Part shown: positions 1-10,253 of the stretch, in pieces
Numbering within the stretch: position 1 is the stretch's first letter
Layout of the letters: every line of letters begins with the position of its first letter
DNA from: Cladopsammia gracilis
Lineage: Eukaryota; Cnidaria; Anthozoa; Scleractinia; Dendrophylliidae
Length of the DNA stretch: 64,000 nucleotides
Direction: 5' to 3'
Assembly: GCA_022457155.1 (NCBI GenBank)
Contig: JAJGOT010000113.1
Location: forward strand, 124,001 to 188,000
The notes under the pieces: model-generated
The model's database searches: none
What the model was told of the DNA's origin: nothing
Seen by the model: the letters and a program-made list of their open reading frames with translations, nothing else
Made by a program: the position numbers and the translations under genes

Positions 1-321
1 CTTTCAATCCGGCCCGGTTGGAATCCAAAGCAGGTAATACCTCGCGAGCTGTCAAAGAAAGAGTATTTTTTTATACTTTCAGGTGTTCTACCAGGACCAG
101 AACAAAGGATAGTAAATCAACACTCATTTCATTGAATAAGGAACCTGATAATCTGAACAGTTCATCAAATAGCAGGCGCAACAATCATGTTTTTGAAATC
201 TTTAAAAGATGTTTAAAGATGCCCGAAATGTCGAAAAATGTACATTTACGTTTAACAGAGATTTCGAGTGTACAACTCGACAAAGTAGGTCTTTTTACAT
301 ATACCTGGTTTTCATATGATG
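1..321. other. No recognised feature
   Basis: The stretch has open frames by chance but none with a recognisable domain or biased composition. I see no TIR, tandem repeat or RNA gene here. Confidence 0.4.
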
Positions 322-563
322 TGAAAATCCCAGACGGTCGAGAATTTTGCTGTTTCCCGACCGTCCCAGATTTTGCCGACTAATGAAAACATGTTTCCTA
401 TCCCCGATCATGTGGGATGGTCAGGGACAAATCGGGCAAATCGGAAGCGTTTCCATTTTCCCGACGCGTCCCAGATTTCTGCTAAGGTCGGCGATTTTTC
501 CGAGATATCGGCAATATCTGGGGCGGTCGGGAGCAGCAAATTCACCAATCGTCTGGGATTTTC
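322..563. repeat. Foldback inverted repeat
   Basis: The left arm starts GAAAATCCCAGACG and the right arm ends CGTCTGGGATTTTC. Further matched blocks follow inward on both sides (CCCGACCGTCCCAGAT on the left against ATCTGGGGCGGTCGGG on the right). The arms are about 60 bp and imperfect. No coding capacity is visible, so this is best read as an old foldback or MITE-like element. I cannot define a target duplication. Confidence 0.6.
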
Positions 564-1740
564 CCAACATATGAGGCTGAACTTACTGTTAATGAGTTGT
601 CTCTTTTGGGTTTCCGACCGCTCTATGCTGAATTGGTATTTTCAGTGGGAATCACCGTCTTCAATTCTATAATCGAGTTCTAGGTGATAAGGGCAGTAAA
701 TCTCTCCGACTACGCTACAAACATATTCCGTAAATATCAAAATATGATATAATAAACAATTATTTGTTGAAATTATACATTAAGAGCCTGCTTTTTAAAA
801 TGTCACTTATTCAATCACAGTCGCAATGCACAAAGCAATCAATTCATAAGTTAAGTTTTTAAGGATCCTGGTCACGAGGATTTTGCTGCTTTCTGGTCCA
901 AGCTGTACTAATTATTTGACTTTGTAAGTTTGTTTATAGAGAAAATGCAGCAAAAAAGAAAAATTTGAAGTGATTTACTCTTAAGAAGATCATAACATAT
1001 TCAAGTTTAAAGTGAATTTTCTAAAACAAGGAAAGAGCTTGAAAAGATTGTTTGCAAGCCATTTGTAGCCAAAGACAACTCATAATGCTTTAATACATTA
1101 GTTGATATCTTTTTAACAAAATTATACCATTAGTTTTTAGGTTTCTGTTGATACAAATATGGTTTTTGACACTAACTAGGTGACACTGCCATTGCCATTG
1201 ACATTAGCTTGATATTTTTTGTAGCTCTTAACCGGTGCGCCTTATGGTTGCCTTCTTTACGACAACTATTTTTAACAAATAAAACGATATTTAGAAAACT
1301 TACCCATTTTTACAATATTAGAAAGGCTTTCATCAGATTAAAAGGCAACTATTTTAGTACAGTAGTTGTAGTAGTGATGATACCTTATGAAGGGCTGGCG
1401 GTTACATTCACCGTGTCACTTCTGTATTTTGTTCCGTAATAGAAGACAAATTGTACTGTCAGAGACACAAAATTTCTGGTCCTACTGGAAGGTCCAGTCT
1501 TGCTGCTTGTCCTACCTTTTAGGGTTTAAAATCAAGTTTTGTTACTTTTTAGAGCGTCACTTTCAAAGTGTCCTCAGTAGTCGCTATCGGGGTACTTAAA
1601 GGGTACAAAAGCTAGTGATCTCCAGTTACGAGTGATCCAGTGTACAATTCTTTTTTAGTAGAAAGTAGAGCTTTTATTTCGTAATCAAACGACTGATTTT
1701 TATGATACATTTTTAATGTAATCTTATAACTTTGTTACTT
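564..1740. other. No recognised feature
   Basis: About 1.2 kb of AT-rich sequence. I find no gene, tandem repeat or inverted repeat that I can support. Confidence 0.4.
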
Positions 1741-1869
1741 GATAGCTAGGGCCGTCTACTTAAACGAAGTCTAACATTGTTACTTGATAGCTAGGGCCGT
1801 CTACTTAAACGAAGTCTAACTTTGATACTTGATAGCTAGGGCCGTCTACTTAAACGAAGTCTAACTTGG
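1741..1869. repeat. Three tandem 45-bp repeats forming one end of a TIR element
   Basis: The unit beginning GATAGCTAGGGCCGTCT starts at 1741, 1786 and 1831, an exact 45-bp period, with few differences between copies. Its core (AGGGCCGT, CTACTTAAACGAAGT) is the inverted partner of the sequence at 2112-2148, so a terminal inverted repeat has been triplicated on one side only. Confidence 0.8.
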
Positions 1870-2148
1870 ACTGCGGTTTAACCTTTAATTAAACTCCCAA
1901 GAGTGCAAATAAGCAAAATTCAAGACAATATTAGAACTACACTACATGTCTCCATAATTGACTCTGGGAGTGAAAGGGTTAAGACAATTGATGGACCTCC
2001 ACATGTCTATAAGTGGGTCAATTCATTTTAGATAAAGAAATATTTTTCTAGTCTGCACTATATGCCTTTTTGACACTGTTTTAGTAAAGTCCGTGTTACC
2101 GCGGTTTTTGTTAAACATCGTCTAAACTTCGTTTAAATACACGGCCCT
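1748..2148. mobile_element. MITE-like element with one triplicated terminus
   Basis: The left terminus is AGGGCCGTCTACTTAAACG. The right terminus, at 2112-2148, reads as the reverse complement with a few substitutions (CGTTTAAATACACGGCCCT). There is no ORF of note between them. The element is about 400 bp including the extra left copies. Class is undetermined because no target duplication is clear. Confidence 0.55.
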
Positions 2149-2451
2149 GACTTTAAAATTAATGGACTTTCCAATTCTGGGAACTTTTGTACAGTGTTGG
2201 TTGTTTAAAAAAAAACGAAATAGCAATGATGACGCCTGAAATATGATCATAACGATGACGTTACTAATGTACATAATGTCAATATATTAAAAGAACAAGT
2301 TGTATGTTGATAAATGCTTTAGTGCTCAGTGTTATCCACAAAGCACAGTCCCTAACATTGCCAAGCTCTAAATGATGATTATCCTTACAAGCTAGAATGC
2401 ACTCAATCTTCAAGAAAGAATTAAATATGAGAGTTCATAACATGTTCAAAT

Positions 2452-2587
2452 AAATGCTCGTGCTATGATTGCGTGCTATTATAACTCCATAAAGCTTGCG
2501 CATTACGTCACACGCTTGCTTTATGGAGTTATAATGCATGATATATACGTCACCAGCATGAGCGCATGCAAATCATAGGAGCATTTG
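2452..2587. repeat. Foldback palindrome
   Basis: The inner arms TTATAACTCCATAAAGC and GCTTTATGGAGTTATAA are exact reverse complements. Outer blocks AAATGCTC and GAGCATTT also pair. The total is about 136 bp, consistent with a small foldback element. No ORF. Confidence 0.65.
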
Positions 2588-3071
2588 TGCACTGTTGAGT
2601 TATATAAGCATTTGGGAATTAAAAAAAAAAACTCTGAAAGTGCTGAAAGCAGCATTCGCCTGTGGCTCGTGCTTGTTTCAGCATTTCTCTCGTCTTTTTA
2701 AAATTCCCGCGTGCTTATGTAACTCAACGATGCACTGCGTGACACTTACTATTCCCTTAACGTTTGTGACCGTTAACAGAATATAATCATAAGGAAGTGG
2801 AACGGCCTTCCGGTCGATGTTGTCGAAGAACAATTTACTGATTATTTAAATACATGTTTTCTATAAAAAAAAATTAAATTGTTATCATCTAATTTTATTC
2901 ACCAATTTTTACAGTTGCTGCGTTTTCTGTACTGAATTTTAAAAGAGAGACGTATATCATTTATGTATATCCCACGCCAGTGATAGTCTGTCTCTAGTTA
3001 TGTTTTTACTACTCAAACTCGTTTGTAATTAATCACGATTGAGCAAACAAGCGTGAGGTGGTTTGAAAGCC
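2588..3071. other. No recognised feature
   Basis: AT-rich sequence with homopolymer A runs. No gene or repeat structure is supported. Confidence 0.35.
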
Positions 3072-3445
3072 CAATTTACAATTGTCTGCTTAGTAACCTG
3101 TCCTTTGAGTGAAAGTGAGGCTGTAGTTCACGTTGCTTTGATACAAATCTTCCTTGTTTTTCATATGTAAATCATGTCGTTCTTATGCTAACTAGTTTTT
3201 GTTGAACTTATTTGCATACGAAAAGCAGATAAGTTTGTATCAAAAACAAAATCAACTCCAGCCTCACTTTCACTCGAAAGCCAAGGTACTACGGGTACTA
3301 CGGGTACTATGGGTACTACGGGTACTATGGGTACTACGGGTACTATGGGTACTACGGGTACTACGGGTACTACGGGTACTACGGGTACTATGGGTACTAC
3401 GGGTACTATGGGTACTACGGGTACCACGACTACAACTCGAAGTCG
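3072..3445. mobile_element. Foldback MITE, same family as the one at 8,384-8,622
   Basis: Left arm blocks (GAGTGAAAGTGAGGCTG, TTTGATACAAA) pair with right arm blocks (CAGCCTCACTTTCACTC, TTTGTATCAAA). The centre, with CATATGTAAAT and AGCTAACTAG-like sequence, matches the copy at 8,384-8,622, which is the intact form. In this copy the right arm is expanded by a 9-bp minisatellite at 3,284-3,430. Outer ends are inferred by comparison with the other copy. Confidence 0.6.
3284..3430. repeat. 9-bp minisatellite (GGGTACTAC / GGGTACTAT)
   Basis: About 16 head-to-tail 9-bp units, with the C/T variant at the ninth position giving a partial 18-bp higher-order pattern. The array keeps reading frames open on both strands (Val-Pro, Thr-Gly or Leu-Arg repeats), which is a by-product of a period divisible by three. 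I do not regard those frames as genes. Confidence 0.9.
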
Positions 3446-3593
3446 GTTAAAAAAATCGGCTGCATCCCGTTTTTTTCAACTCACTTCTCGGTGTTCGGAA
3501 ATCCTCATGAAACAATTTTCCTCGTGTTTGATATATAACACAGACAGCGTGTATACATTATAACGTCATTAATGTAAGCTTTGATAATCGAAC

Positions 3594-3801
3594 GTGACCT
3601 GACAAAGCGGTAAAGGTTCTTGCTGTTATTATTTTAGGAGAATTTGAGCGCTTTATCATCGTTTTAGAATTTGTTTTGTAATTGTTATTATTTCCTTCTT
3701 AGAAGGAAATGTAACGATAACTAAGCTACAACGCTTTATAAGATAGCGCTCAAATTGCCCACGACCAACACTGCAACCTAATGCCGATTTTGTCAGGTCA
3801 C
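3594..3801. repeat. Foldback element
   Basis: The ends GTGACCTGACAAA and TTTGTCAGGTCAC are inverted. An inner pair (AATTTGAGCGCTTTAT against ATAGCGCTCAAATT) and a central hairpin around TTCCTTCTTAGAAGGAA add further pairing. Length 208 bp, no ORF. Confidence 0.65.
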
Positions 3802-4003
3802 TTTTCTGCTGTAATGACCAAATAATTAACACCCAGCGTTTGTGACTGAACAAAAAATAAAATAATAATTCTCTCAATGTCATCATCTCTTTGCTTTTTT
3901 AAACTAAGGTAATGAGAATATGGTGACGTTTAAAAATTATTCACAATCATGGTAAAATACTGAGAATGACCCACTTTTCACTTATCTCTCTCTAATCTTC
4001 TTT

Positions 4004-4310
4004 CCCCCCCCCCCCCCCCCAACCACCATATCCTGTCTTTACAATGTTGCGTATGAATGGATTTTCTTCCTTCTTGGAAGTGGTATCTCTCTAACCCCAC
4101 CCCCTCTCGCCCCTCCCCCTCCGCCCTCAACCCCCCCCCCCCTCCCGTCTTTACAATGTTGTGTATGAATGGATTTTCTTCCTTCTTGGAAGTGGTATCT
4201 CTCTAACCCCAACCCCTCTCCCCCTCCCCCCTCAACACCCCCCCCCCGCGTCGTTACAATGTTGTGTATGAATGGATTTTATTCCTTCTTGGGAGTGGTA
4301 CACCTAGGGA
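4004..4310. repeat. Tandem ~103-112 bp repeat, three copies, with poly-C tracts
   Basis: Units starting TTTACAATGTTG, then GTATGAATGGATTTT, recur at about 4,038, 4,150 and 4,253. Each is separated by pyrimidine-rich runs, including C17 at 4,004-4,020 and C12 at 4,131-4,142. The third copy is diverged and truncated. Some of the length variation lies in the C tracts, which are prone to slippage and assembly error. Confidence 0.8.
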
Positions 4311-4362
4311 CCAGCTGTAGCTGTGACCTCTTTGAGAGACGTGACTGTATTTTACGTTTACT

Positions 4363-4507
4363 GGGGCCGGATTCACGAAGAAACATTATTGTTAAGTATT
4401 GTTGTTATCGTTATTATTATTGTTAAGTTAAGACATATCCTAAGTATTGTTAAGAAACAATACTTAGGATATGTCTTAACTTAGGAGGGTTTCGTGAATC
4501 CGGCCCC
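4363..4507. mobile_element. Short TIR/foldback element (GGGGCCGGATTCACGAA ends)
   Basis: The 17-bp terminus GGGGCCGGATTCACGAA at 4,363 is exactly inverted at 4,491-4,507. The interior is a second long palindrome (GACATATCCTAAGTATTGTT against AACAATACTTAGGATATGTC). At 145 bp with no ORF, this is a typical MITE. Confidence 0.75.
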
Positions 4508-4571
4508 TGGACGATAAATAATTGTTATCTATATGGTTAACAGTGAACATGTTGTTCTGGCTTGAAAATTA

Positions 4572-4948
4572 GGGAGCTTAAGCAGCCGCGATGGTTACGG
4601 AACGAGAACGTCACAAAACAATTGTTCTAATTAATAAAACAATGTCTCCGCACGTGCGTTTTACATTTTGGTTCATTTTCTCTGTCATTCTCTGCAAAAT
4701 AACGCCAAATGGCAAAAGTCCAGGTTTCGTGGAGAACGTGAACGCACGACGGTTACCTTTTCTTTCTCCACCTCAACTTGAAATCCGTACCTACAAATTC
4801 ATCTTCTGGGTAATTCATAGTTATAAGGCAAACTACAGTTGCAAATTGGAACAGTTGTGAAGTAGTTTGAAAGAACGTTTGGAAGAACATTAATGCTTTT
4901 TTAAGTAAGGTTTTCGTTGGCGTTGCCGTCGTGGTTGCTTCAGGTCCC
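4572..4948. mobile_element. Non-autonomous TIR element
   Basis: The left end GGGAGCTTAAGCAGCCGCG and the right end, read on the other strand as GGGACCTGAAGCAACCACG, are similar over about 30 bp. An open frame of 89 codons at 4,591-4,860 shows no domain I know and I treat it as chance. Class undetermined. Confidence 0.5.
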
Positions 4949-5233
4949 TGGTTTGTTTTTCTGGATGCTTCTACACTGTTCCATTAATAGACCAATCCGT
5001 GCTAGAGGAACGATCGTACCAGACGAGCTCATATGATCATTAACTCGCCACACTTGAAATGTCCGTTCCTTGTGATATGCGTGTGAACACTAAAGCCGTG
5101 GCGTTGAATGGTCTGTGATTGATTCCTGTCACGGAGTTCAACTGTATACTCGATTCCATTTAGTGTGGACAAAAAACAATGATCAGCCGAGGAAAGCATG
5201 GATCATTTTCCCAGTGTAACTGAGGTCTTTCAG
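4949..5233. other. No recognised feature
   Basis: No supported gene or repeat. Confidence 0.35.
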
Positions 5234-5640
5234 CATGCTGCAAAGTAAAAAATACGACATTGTTCGACAAGATGAAATTAAGCTGAAATTAAGCTAACAT
5301 AAATGTCAATGCACAACTGTTGTACAGCTAAAAATTATAATAAACTAGAAAGCACATGAAAACAAGTGATTGTCAAAAGCAGTGTTGCGTGTGCAATATA
5401 CATGTCCGTGCTGTGCAACTTGTCTCGCAACGGCGTTGCACAAATTGTGAGACAAGTTGTCGAAGGGATTGTTATACTGTGCTACTAAAAAAGGGTGACT
5501 GCAACCATTGCAGAAATTAGAACTGGAATCTGCTTTATACAGCAATTCTACTTTATTTTACCAAACGCAAACTACTTTGCAGCATTTGTCGAACGTCATT
5601 TCGACAATGTTCCTGTAACTTGTCTCACAACACCATTGCA
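5234..5640. repeat. Region of dispersed inverted repeats
   Basis: GCTGCAAAGTA at 5,236 pairs with TACTTTGCAGC near 5,573. AACTTGTCTCGCAAC near 5,418 pairs with the inverted TTGTGAGACAAGTT at about 5,447. ACTTGTCTCACAAC recurs near 5,618. The pattern suggests a rearranged foldback element, but boundaries are not clear. Confidence 0.4.
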
Positions 5641-6110
5641 CTGTAGCACTCTACTTTGTACACAAATTGGTCTCTCACCTGACCATGTGCTGTGTGAATG
5701 CGTCAGGACCACACACGCCAATCAGCAACTCGTGTTCATGACCGGCGCTAGGGGGAGGGGGTAAGATTTCTAACAGCATCTCCATAGAAACACGGCCTTC
5801 ATGGCCTTCCCACTTGGGGGTGGGCTGTGACACTGTGTAGAAAACTTGAAATCTACAAGCATATTAAAGCATCTTGTGAGATGCAGTTTTCTGACCAAAT
5901 TCAATCCAATTTCCCGAAGTACGGGTCCATTTTTGTGACTTAACATTAAATATGAGTTACTAACCTGTGGTTATTTGATACATTCCCACAGAATATAGGC
6001 GTATCCCGCGGGCGCAACAATTATTTTTTAGTTGGTGAGATTTCAAACAAAATAACACTTTTTTACAATACCATTTCAAGTTTGTAAAGGAAATACGAGA
6101 AACTCATTCG
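5641..6110. other. No recognised feature
   Basis: No supported gene or repeat. Confidence 0.35.
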
Positions 6111-6344
6111 TTACAGCGGTTATCATTAACACGCGACCATCGCACTTCATTTTAGACGGTCAAACTTTTAGGTGGACGTCAATTAAAGGAACGCCGTTGA
6201 CATTGTTTTTTTTTTTCTCAATTTCGCCAACTGGATTACGAACAATTTTACCAATAAGAAATTTTAAAAATTTTAAAACAACCAAAATCCGAAGTCAAGT
6301 CAATTATGATTGTGATCCGCCTGCTATTCTTCATGCATCACTGA

Positions 6345-7043
6345 GGCCCCGTCCACACTAATCCGTTTTCAAACGAAAACGGAGCTGTTTTGCTCCGGAT
6401 ACGGCTATCGTCCACACTACAACGCCGAAAACGATCACTGAAAACGGAGCGATTCGAAAACGCTCTCCAGAGTGGAGCGATTTGAAAACGATGCTTTTTG
6501 GAAACGCTGTTTTCTGGTGTGGACGGAGAAAACGATGCTACCTGAAAACGGTTACGTCATCAAAATAGCCAGACCACTCGACCGTGAAACATATCCAAGA
6601 TGTCACCATACTTCGACTGGACTGACTCCCAGTCTACACTCTCGGTGCTTTTCTGCATTTTGTATTCGTTTGTGACTTTCAGAAGTAGCTCAACTTCATC
6701 ATCAGTCCATGTGAAACAGTCTGTTTTAGGTTTTGGTTGCTTTCCAGCTGTTCTTGGCATCGTTTAGAAGGAAAATATCGAAGAATTGTAAACCAAAACA
6801 ACACTCAACAACAAAGAATCAAGAATGGCACCAATTTCGCGGGCCGATATATTGAAATGCGCATGCGTAGAGTTCATTTGAGCATGCGCACTTAGGGTAT
6901 CAAAGCGTTTTCAAAACAATACGGCGTTGTAATGTGGACGGGCGAAAACGATACGAAAACGATAAGTGTGGACGTAAATCTTTTTGAAAACGGAGCAAAA
7001 CAGCTCCGTTTTCGTTTGAAAACGGATTAGTGTGGACGGGGCC
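6345..7043 (-). mobile_element. PIF/Harbinger-like TIR element (non-autonomous)
   Basis: Termini are GGCCCCGTCCACACTAATCC and its inverted partner, with arms of about 50 bp that include further GAAAACGGAGC palindromes. The trinucleotide TGA lies on both sides (6,342-6,344 and 7,044-7,046), fitting a 3-bp target duplication. Harbinger elements are known to use 3-bp duplications and to encode a Myb/SANT-like protein, and such an ORF remains inside. No transposase is present, so it cannot move by itself. Confidence 0.65.
6560..6760 (-). pseudogene. Myb/SANT-like DNA-binding protein, N-terminal fragment
   Basis: This 66-residue frame has a basic N-terminus (Lys/Pro-rich, residues 6-13), then FTWTDDEVELLLKVTNEYK and a second tryptophan in DWESVQSKYGDI. 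The W-D/E-D-E-V-E-LLL pattern is the first helix of Myb/SANT-like domains, including the Myb-like partner protein of Harbinger transposons. The ATG at 6,758-6,760 is followed directly by the basic stretch. The domain is cut after about 55 residues, and the last ten residues are probably intron or deletion-junction read-through. It lies wholly within the TIR element, which supports an origin as transposon cargo rather than a host gene. Confidence 0.6.
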
Positions 7044-7424
7044 TGAGTTGCAAATTATCACGTGCAGTGAAATTTAAAAGTTTTATTTTAAAAATACGGT
7101 TTCTGAAAACGGCAGCTTTTCTTTTTGTTTAAACTGGCTTATAAATCAATTTTGACTACGTTTTACCTTCTCTTAGCCAAGCTTAGCCAGTTCAATTGAT
7201 CTTTTACATGTAGCTTTGTTTGCTTGAAATCATGTCAGAATCCAAAATAATTTTAACGGTTTTTCTTTGATTGACGTCCACTAAAACTTAACTTTATCCG
7301 CCTCTTTTAAAGGAGGAGGGTCGCGTGTTATTGGTAACCGCTGTAAGGCATCGGTGAAATTATACGTGATAACGTAGGACTGTAAAAATGTTTTGATAAG
7401 TTTGCAATTTAAATTTAAAAAAAT

Positions 7425-7731
7425 AAATAAATAAATTTATTTATTTAAGTGTCAAAGGTATTTAGCATGCGAGTACTAATTGGGGACACTTTCCAGATCT
7501 AAGTAAGTATTTATTTATTTAAGTAATAGTTGATTGACTATCTGGTTGACTGACTGACTGAACGGACTGAGCATGTGAATGGTTGATGGTTAGTTGATTT
7601 ACTCTCTGGATGACTGGATGACTGACGGACTCACTGACCGACTGAGCATGCGAATGATTAACTGATCAGTTGATTGATCGATTGACCGTCTGTCTGACTG
7701 ACTGACTGACTGACTGACTGACTGACTGACA
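7425..7731. repeat. Simple and degenerate tetranucleotide repeats
   Basis: AAAT/ATTT runs at about 7,425-7,450 precede a degenerate TGAC/TGAT region. That region ends in a regular (GACT)n tract at about 7,694-7,731. The degenerate part looks like an older version of the same microsatellite. Confidence 0.85.
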
Positions 7732-7739
7732 GTGTTAAG

Positions 7740-8383
7740 TGATCTCTATCTTGCATGTACCATGCAGACCTTTTTCCAAGTCTGTCCACCGTACCCCAGC
7801 AGATTCTTTTGTTAAAAGAAGGTCGACTTTTCCACTTTCTCCAGAAACATGCACTGCTATATCAGTAAACAAATAGACTGCAATAAGTTTTACATTGTAT
7901 TTATCTAATATTACTTCCAGGACCACAAATCTCAATTTTGAGAGACTGATCACCGGCTAACAATAATCTGGATAAAATTTTATTCCTGTTTGGTGTTTTT
8001 TACTTTGTCAAAAATGCTTAATTAAGAACATTATCACCATTATCATATTTTCTGGGTCATATCTTTTTATAATTAACATTTTTTATAGAATCATATCAAA
8101 GGTCATTTGTGGTCTCTCTTTGCTCGTTTGGTAAGCAAACCTCTACAATTTTATAAAAAAAATAGAAATCAATGAAACTATTTGTTACACACCTTGTTGA
8201 TGACTTATAACATTGCTGAGTTCTACAAAAGAAAATGAAGATAATTCTGTTGTTAGGCATTAGCCATAACATTGGATCAGGTTACAATGTACATGCATGC
8301 AGTGACGGACAAGTTCAAATCACTCAATATGTACTGTATTTCTTTTGAGTTCTGATTGGTTCATTGCATATTGTTTTTAATAT
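7740..8383. other. No recognised feature
   Basis: AT-rich unique-looking sequence. No supported gene or repeat. Confidence 0.35.
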
Positions 8384-8622
8384 GACCATTTTACAGTTGT
8401 GTGCTAATGGTGACCTGGCCTTTGAATGCATGGAAGCGAGGATGGAGGTGACCTTGTTATGATACAGAACTTAGTGCTCTTCATATGTAAATTTAGCTAG
8501 TTAGCATGAGAAAAACATTATTAACAAATGAAAAGCACTAAGGTCTGTATCAAAACAAGGTCACTCCCAGCCTTGGTTCCACTCAAAGGCCAGGTCACTA
8601 AACACACAACTGTAAAATGGTC
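8384..8622. mobile_element. Foldback MITE (GACCATTTTACAGTTGT ends)
   Basis: The 17-bp end at 8,384 is exactly inverted at 8,606-8,622, and pairing continues inward (GTGACCTGGCCTTTGA against TCAAAGGCCAGGTCAC). TAT flanks both ends (8,381-8,383 and 8,623-8,625), a possible 3-bp duplication. The central CATATGTAAAT / AGCTAGTTAGCAT block matches the element at 3,072-3,445. Length 239 bp. Confidence 0.75.
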
Positions 8623-8625
8623 TAT

Positions 8626-9569
8626 TGGCCAGTGATTACTTTTCACATTGGTTTTGGTTTTATGACACTCAATTGAAAACTGCTTTAAATGCAAAAACAC
8701 AGGGAGAGTAATCTGGCACACAAGCATATCCACTTCCAATTAATGTCCAGGATTGGACACAGAGGGGGACCATGCTACACCATGATAGGTATCACAAAGT
8801 GTCCCCATCTACATGTATGACAAAATTCGGAACATATGTACATGTAAATTTTAGCAACACGTACACATGGTTTACCCACGGCCACCCACAATCTATATTA
8901 CATGTATGTCAAAGAGATAATTCAACCAACAAATAACAATTTAAATGTTCAAAAAGACAAAATTTAATAGTACATAATTATACGTATTTTGATATTTATT
9001 TTGATAATATTTGTCTTTAAAATTAGTAGCCAATTTGCAAATGGTTATAATAAAATTATGTAATAGTGCATGTGGCTTTGTTTGTACTTGAAAAAATAGA
9101 AAACCTTAATGTTTTATGGAAAATTAGAATCAATTTTTAAAGGTAATATAACACATTTTCATGATAAGATCACAAGTAGCCATTTTAAAATCAAACATAA
9201 TAAGCCTAAAAACAGTATCAATGAAAAAACAAGCAATAAAAAATAAATAAAAACTGACATTTCACTGACTCATCATCACACCACTATCAAGGTATTAATA
9301 TTGGAAATATTTTGTGAGTATAAATTACCATAATATAGAATGCATATTTTGTAAATAAAAGAGTATTACAAAAAAGAAAAATAATATATTTTTTTATAAT
9401 TTTCACCTCAGGAAAAACATCAATTCAAACAAAATAACTATCCCTATAATAATATAATACTAATAATGTAAAATTAATACACTACATGGCAATAATGACT
9501 TATTTTAATACACTACAAAATTAAAAAATAACCAGTTCACTTGTAGTAACAATAAATACAGGTTATTCA
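8626..9569. other. AT-rich sequence, no recognised feature
   Basis: Very AT-rich, with many A and T runs. No gene, TIR or tandem repeat is supported. Confidence 0.4.
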
Positions 9570-10062
9570 GCATGAAGTTGTGTAATATGGCTGAGTATTT
9601 TTACAAGTTTTCGCTGAATAAACTGTTTATTAGTATATACTGAAACAGTGGATAGCATTGTTGGCGTGCTCTGATTGGCTACTGAAACTCGGAATAGCAA
9701 GTGCTATTCACCTCCCAGCAATTTGCGTACGGAAATTGTAATCATTGACAGGAATAAATGAGTTAAAAAGCATCATTTTCGTTATAATATCTCTCTGTTT
9801 CAGTATTACTAAAGCAACTATTCACCTCAGTGTAGGTGGGTAGTGGTGGATATTTACCTCGCCGCTTCACGGCTCGGTAAATATCCACCACTACCCACCT
9901 CCACTTTGGTGAATAGTTGTTAATTATAGGACAGTAATCCTCTCCTAAAACTAAGTTTTTTAAACTGTTTTTCCTAGCGTGCGGTCAGGAGAGTATAATG
10001 ACGTGTCATATTTGCACTCGTTTTGATGCATATGTGCACTCTAGAATGCTTATATGTCGAAT
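9570..10062. repeat. Dispersed repeat, paralogous to 35,265-35,490, with a nested insert
   Basis: Blocks GGTTATTCAGCAT, GTTGTGTAATA and GCTGAGTATTT, then after an insert CTAAGTTTTT, CGGTCAG and TTTGCACTCGTTTTGATGCA, occur in the same order at 35,265-35,490. The first part is a small hairpin, with its inverted partner near the GCTGAATAAA block. This copy is interrupted at about 9,633-9,922. Confidence 0.7.
9633..9922. mobile_element. Insert with strong terminal hairpin
   Basis: Comparison with the uninterrupted paralogue near 35,350-35,360 shows about 290 bp of extra sequence flanked by ATTA. It ends in a 25-bp perfect hairpin, arms at 9,834-9,858 and 9,876-9,900 with a 17-nt loop, and the pairing resumes outside as TATTCACC against GGTGAATA. 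No TIR between the two ends and no ORF, so the class is unknown. Confidence 0.6.
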
Positions 10063-10076
10063 AATAAATGCATTAT

Positions 10077-10202
10077 GAAATAGCACACAAACTGCAGTGA
10101 CAAACATGACAATAAAACGCATGTTGGAAAACAAAATATTAACTTGAAATATTAACATGCGTTTTATTGTCATGTTTGTCACTGCAGTTTGTGTGCTATT
10201 TC
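10077..10202. repeat. Near-perfect 126-bp palindrome
   Basis: Arms of about 48-49 bp appear exactly complementary, for example GAAATAGCACACAAACTGCA at 10,077 and its inverse ending at 10,202, around a spacer of about 27 nt. A 14-bp direct repeat (AAATGCATTATGAA) lies at about 10,067-10,080 and 10,240-10,253, so the palindrome plus about 37 bp may be one insertion with a long target duplication. Confidence 0.75.
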
Positions 10203-10253
10203 TTATTAAGCTACGATGGCCAAGGAGAATTAATTTTTAAAATGCATTATGAA

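Larger units (their letters stand above)
6111..7346. mobile_element. Older TIR element split by a nested Harbinger-like element
   Basis: The left end TTACAGCGGTTA at 6,111 is exactly inverted at 7,335-7,346 (TAACCGCTGTAA). The arms continue with TAACACGCGACC and GTGGACGTCAAT, each matched on the right as GGTCGCGTGTTA and ATTGACGTCCAC. Without the 6,345-7,043 insert the element would be about 540 bp. It has no ORF of its own. The inner order shows it was present before the nested insertion. Confidence 0.7.

Noticed and set aside
3188..3563. Val-Pro, Leu-Arg and Thr-Gly repeat frames
   Set aside because: All derive from the 9-bp minisatellite read in different frames and strands.
4591..4860. 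89-codon frame inside a TIR element
   Set aside because: No recognisable domain; the element is short and probably non-autonomous.
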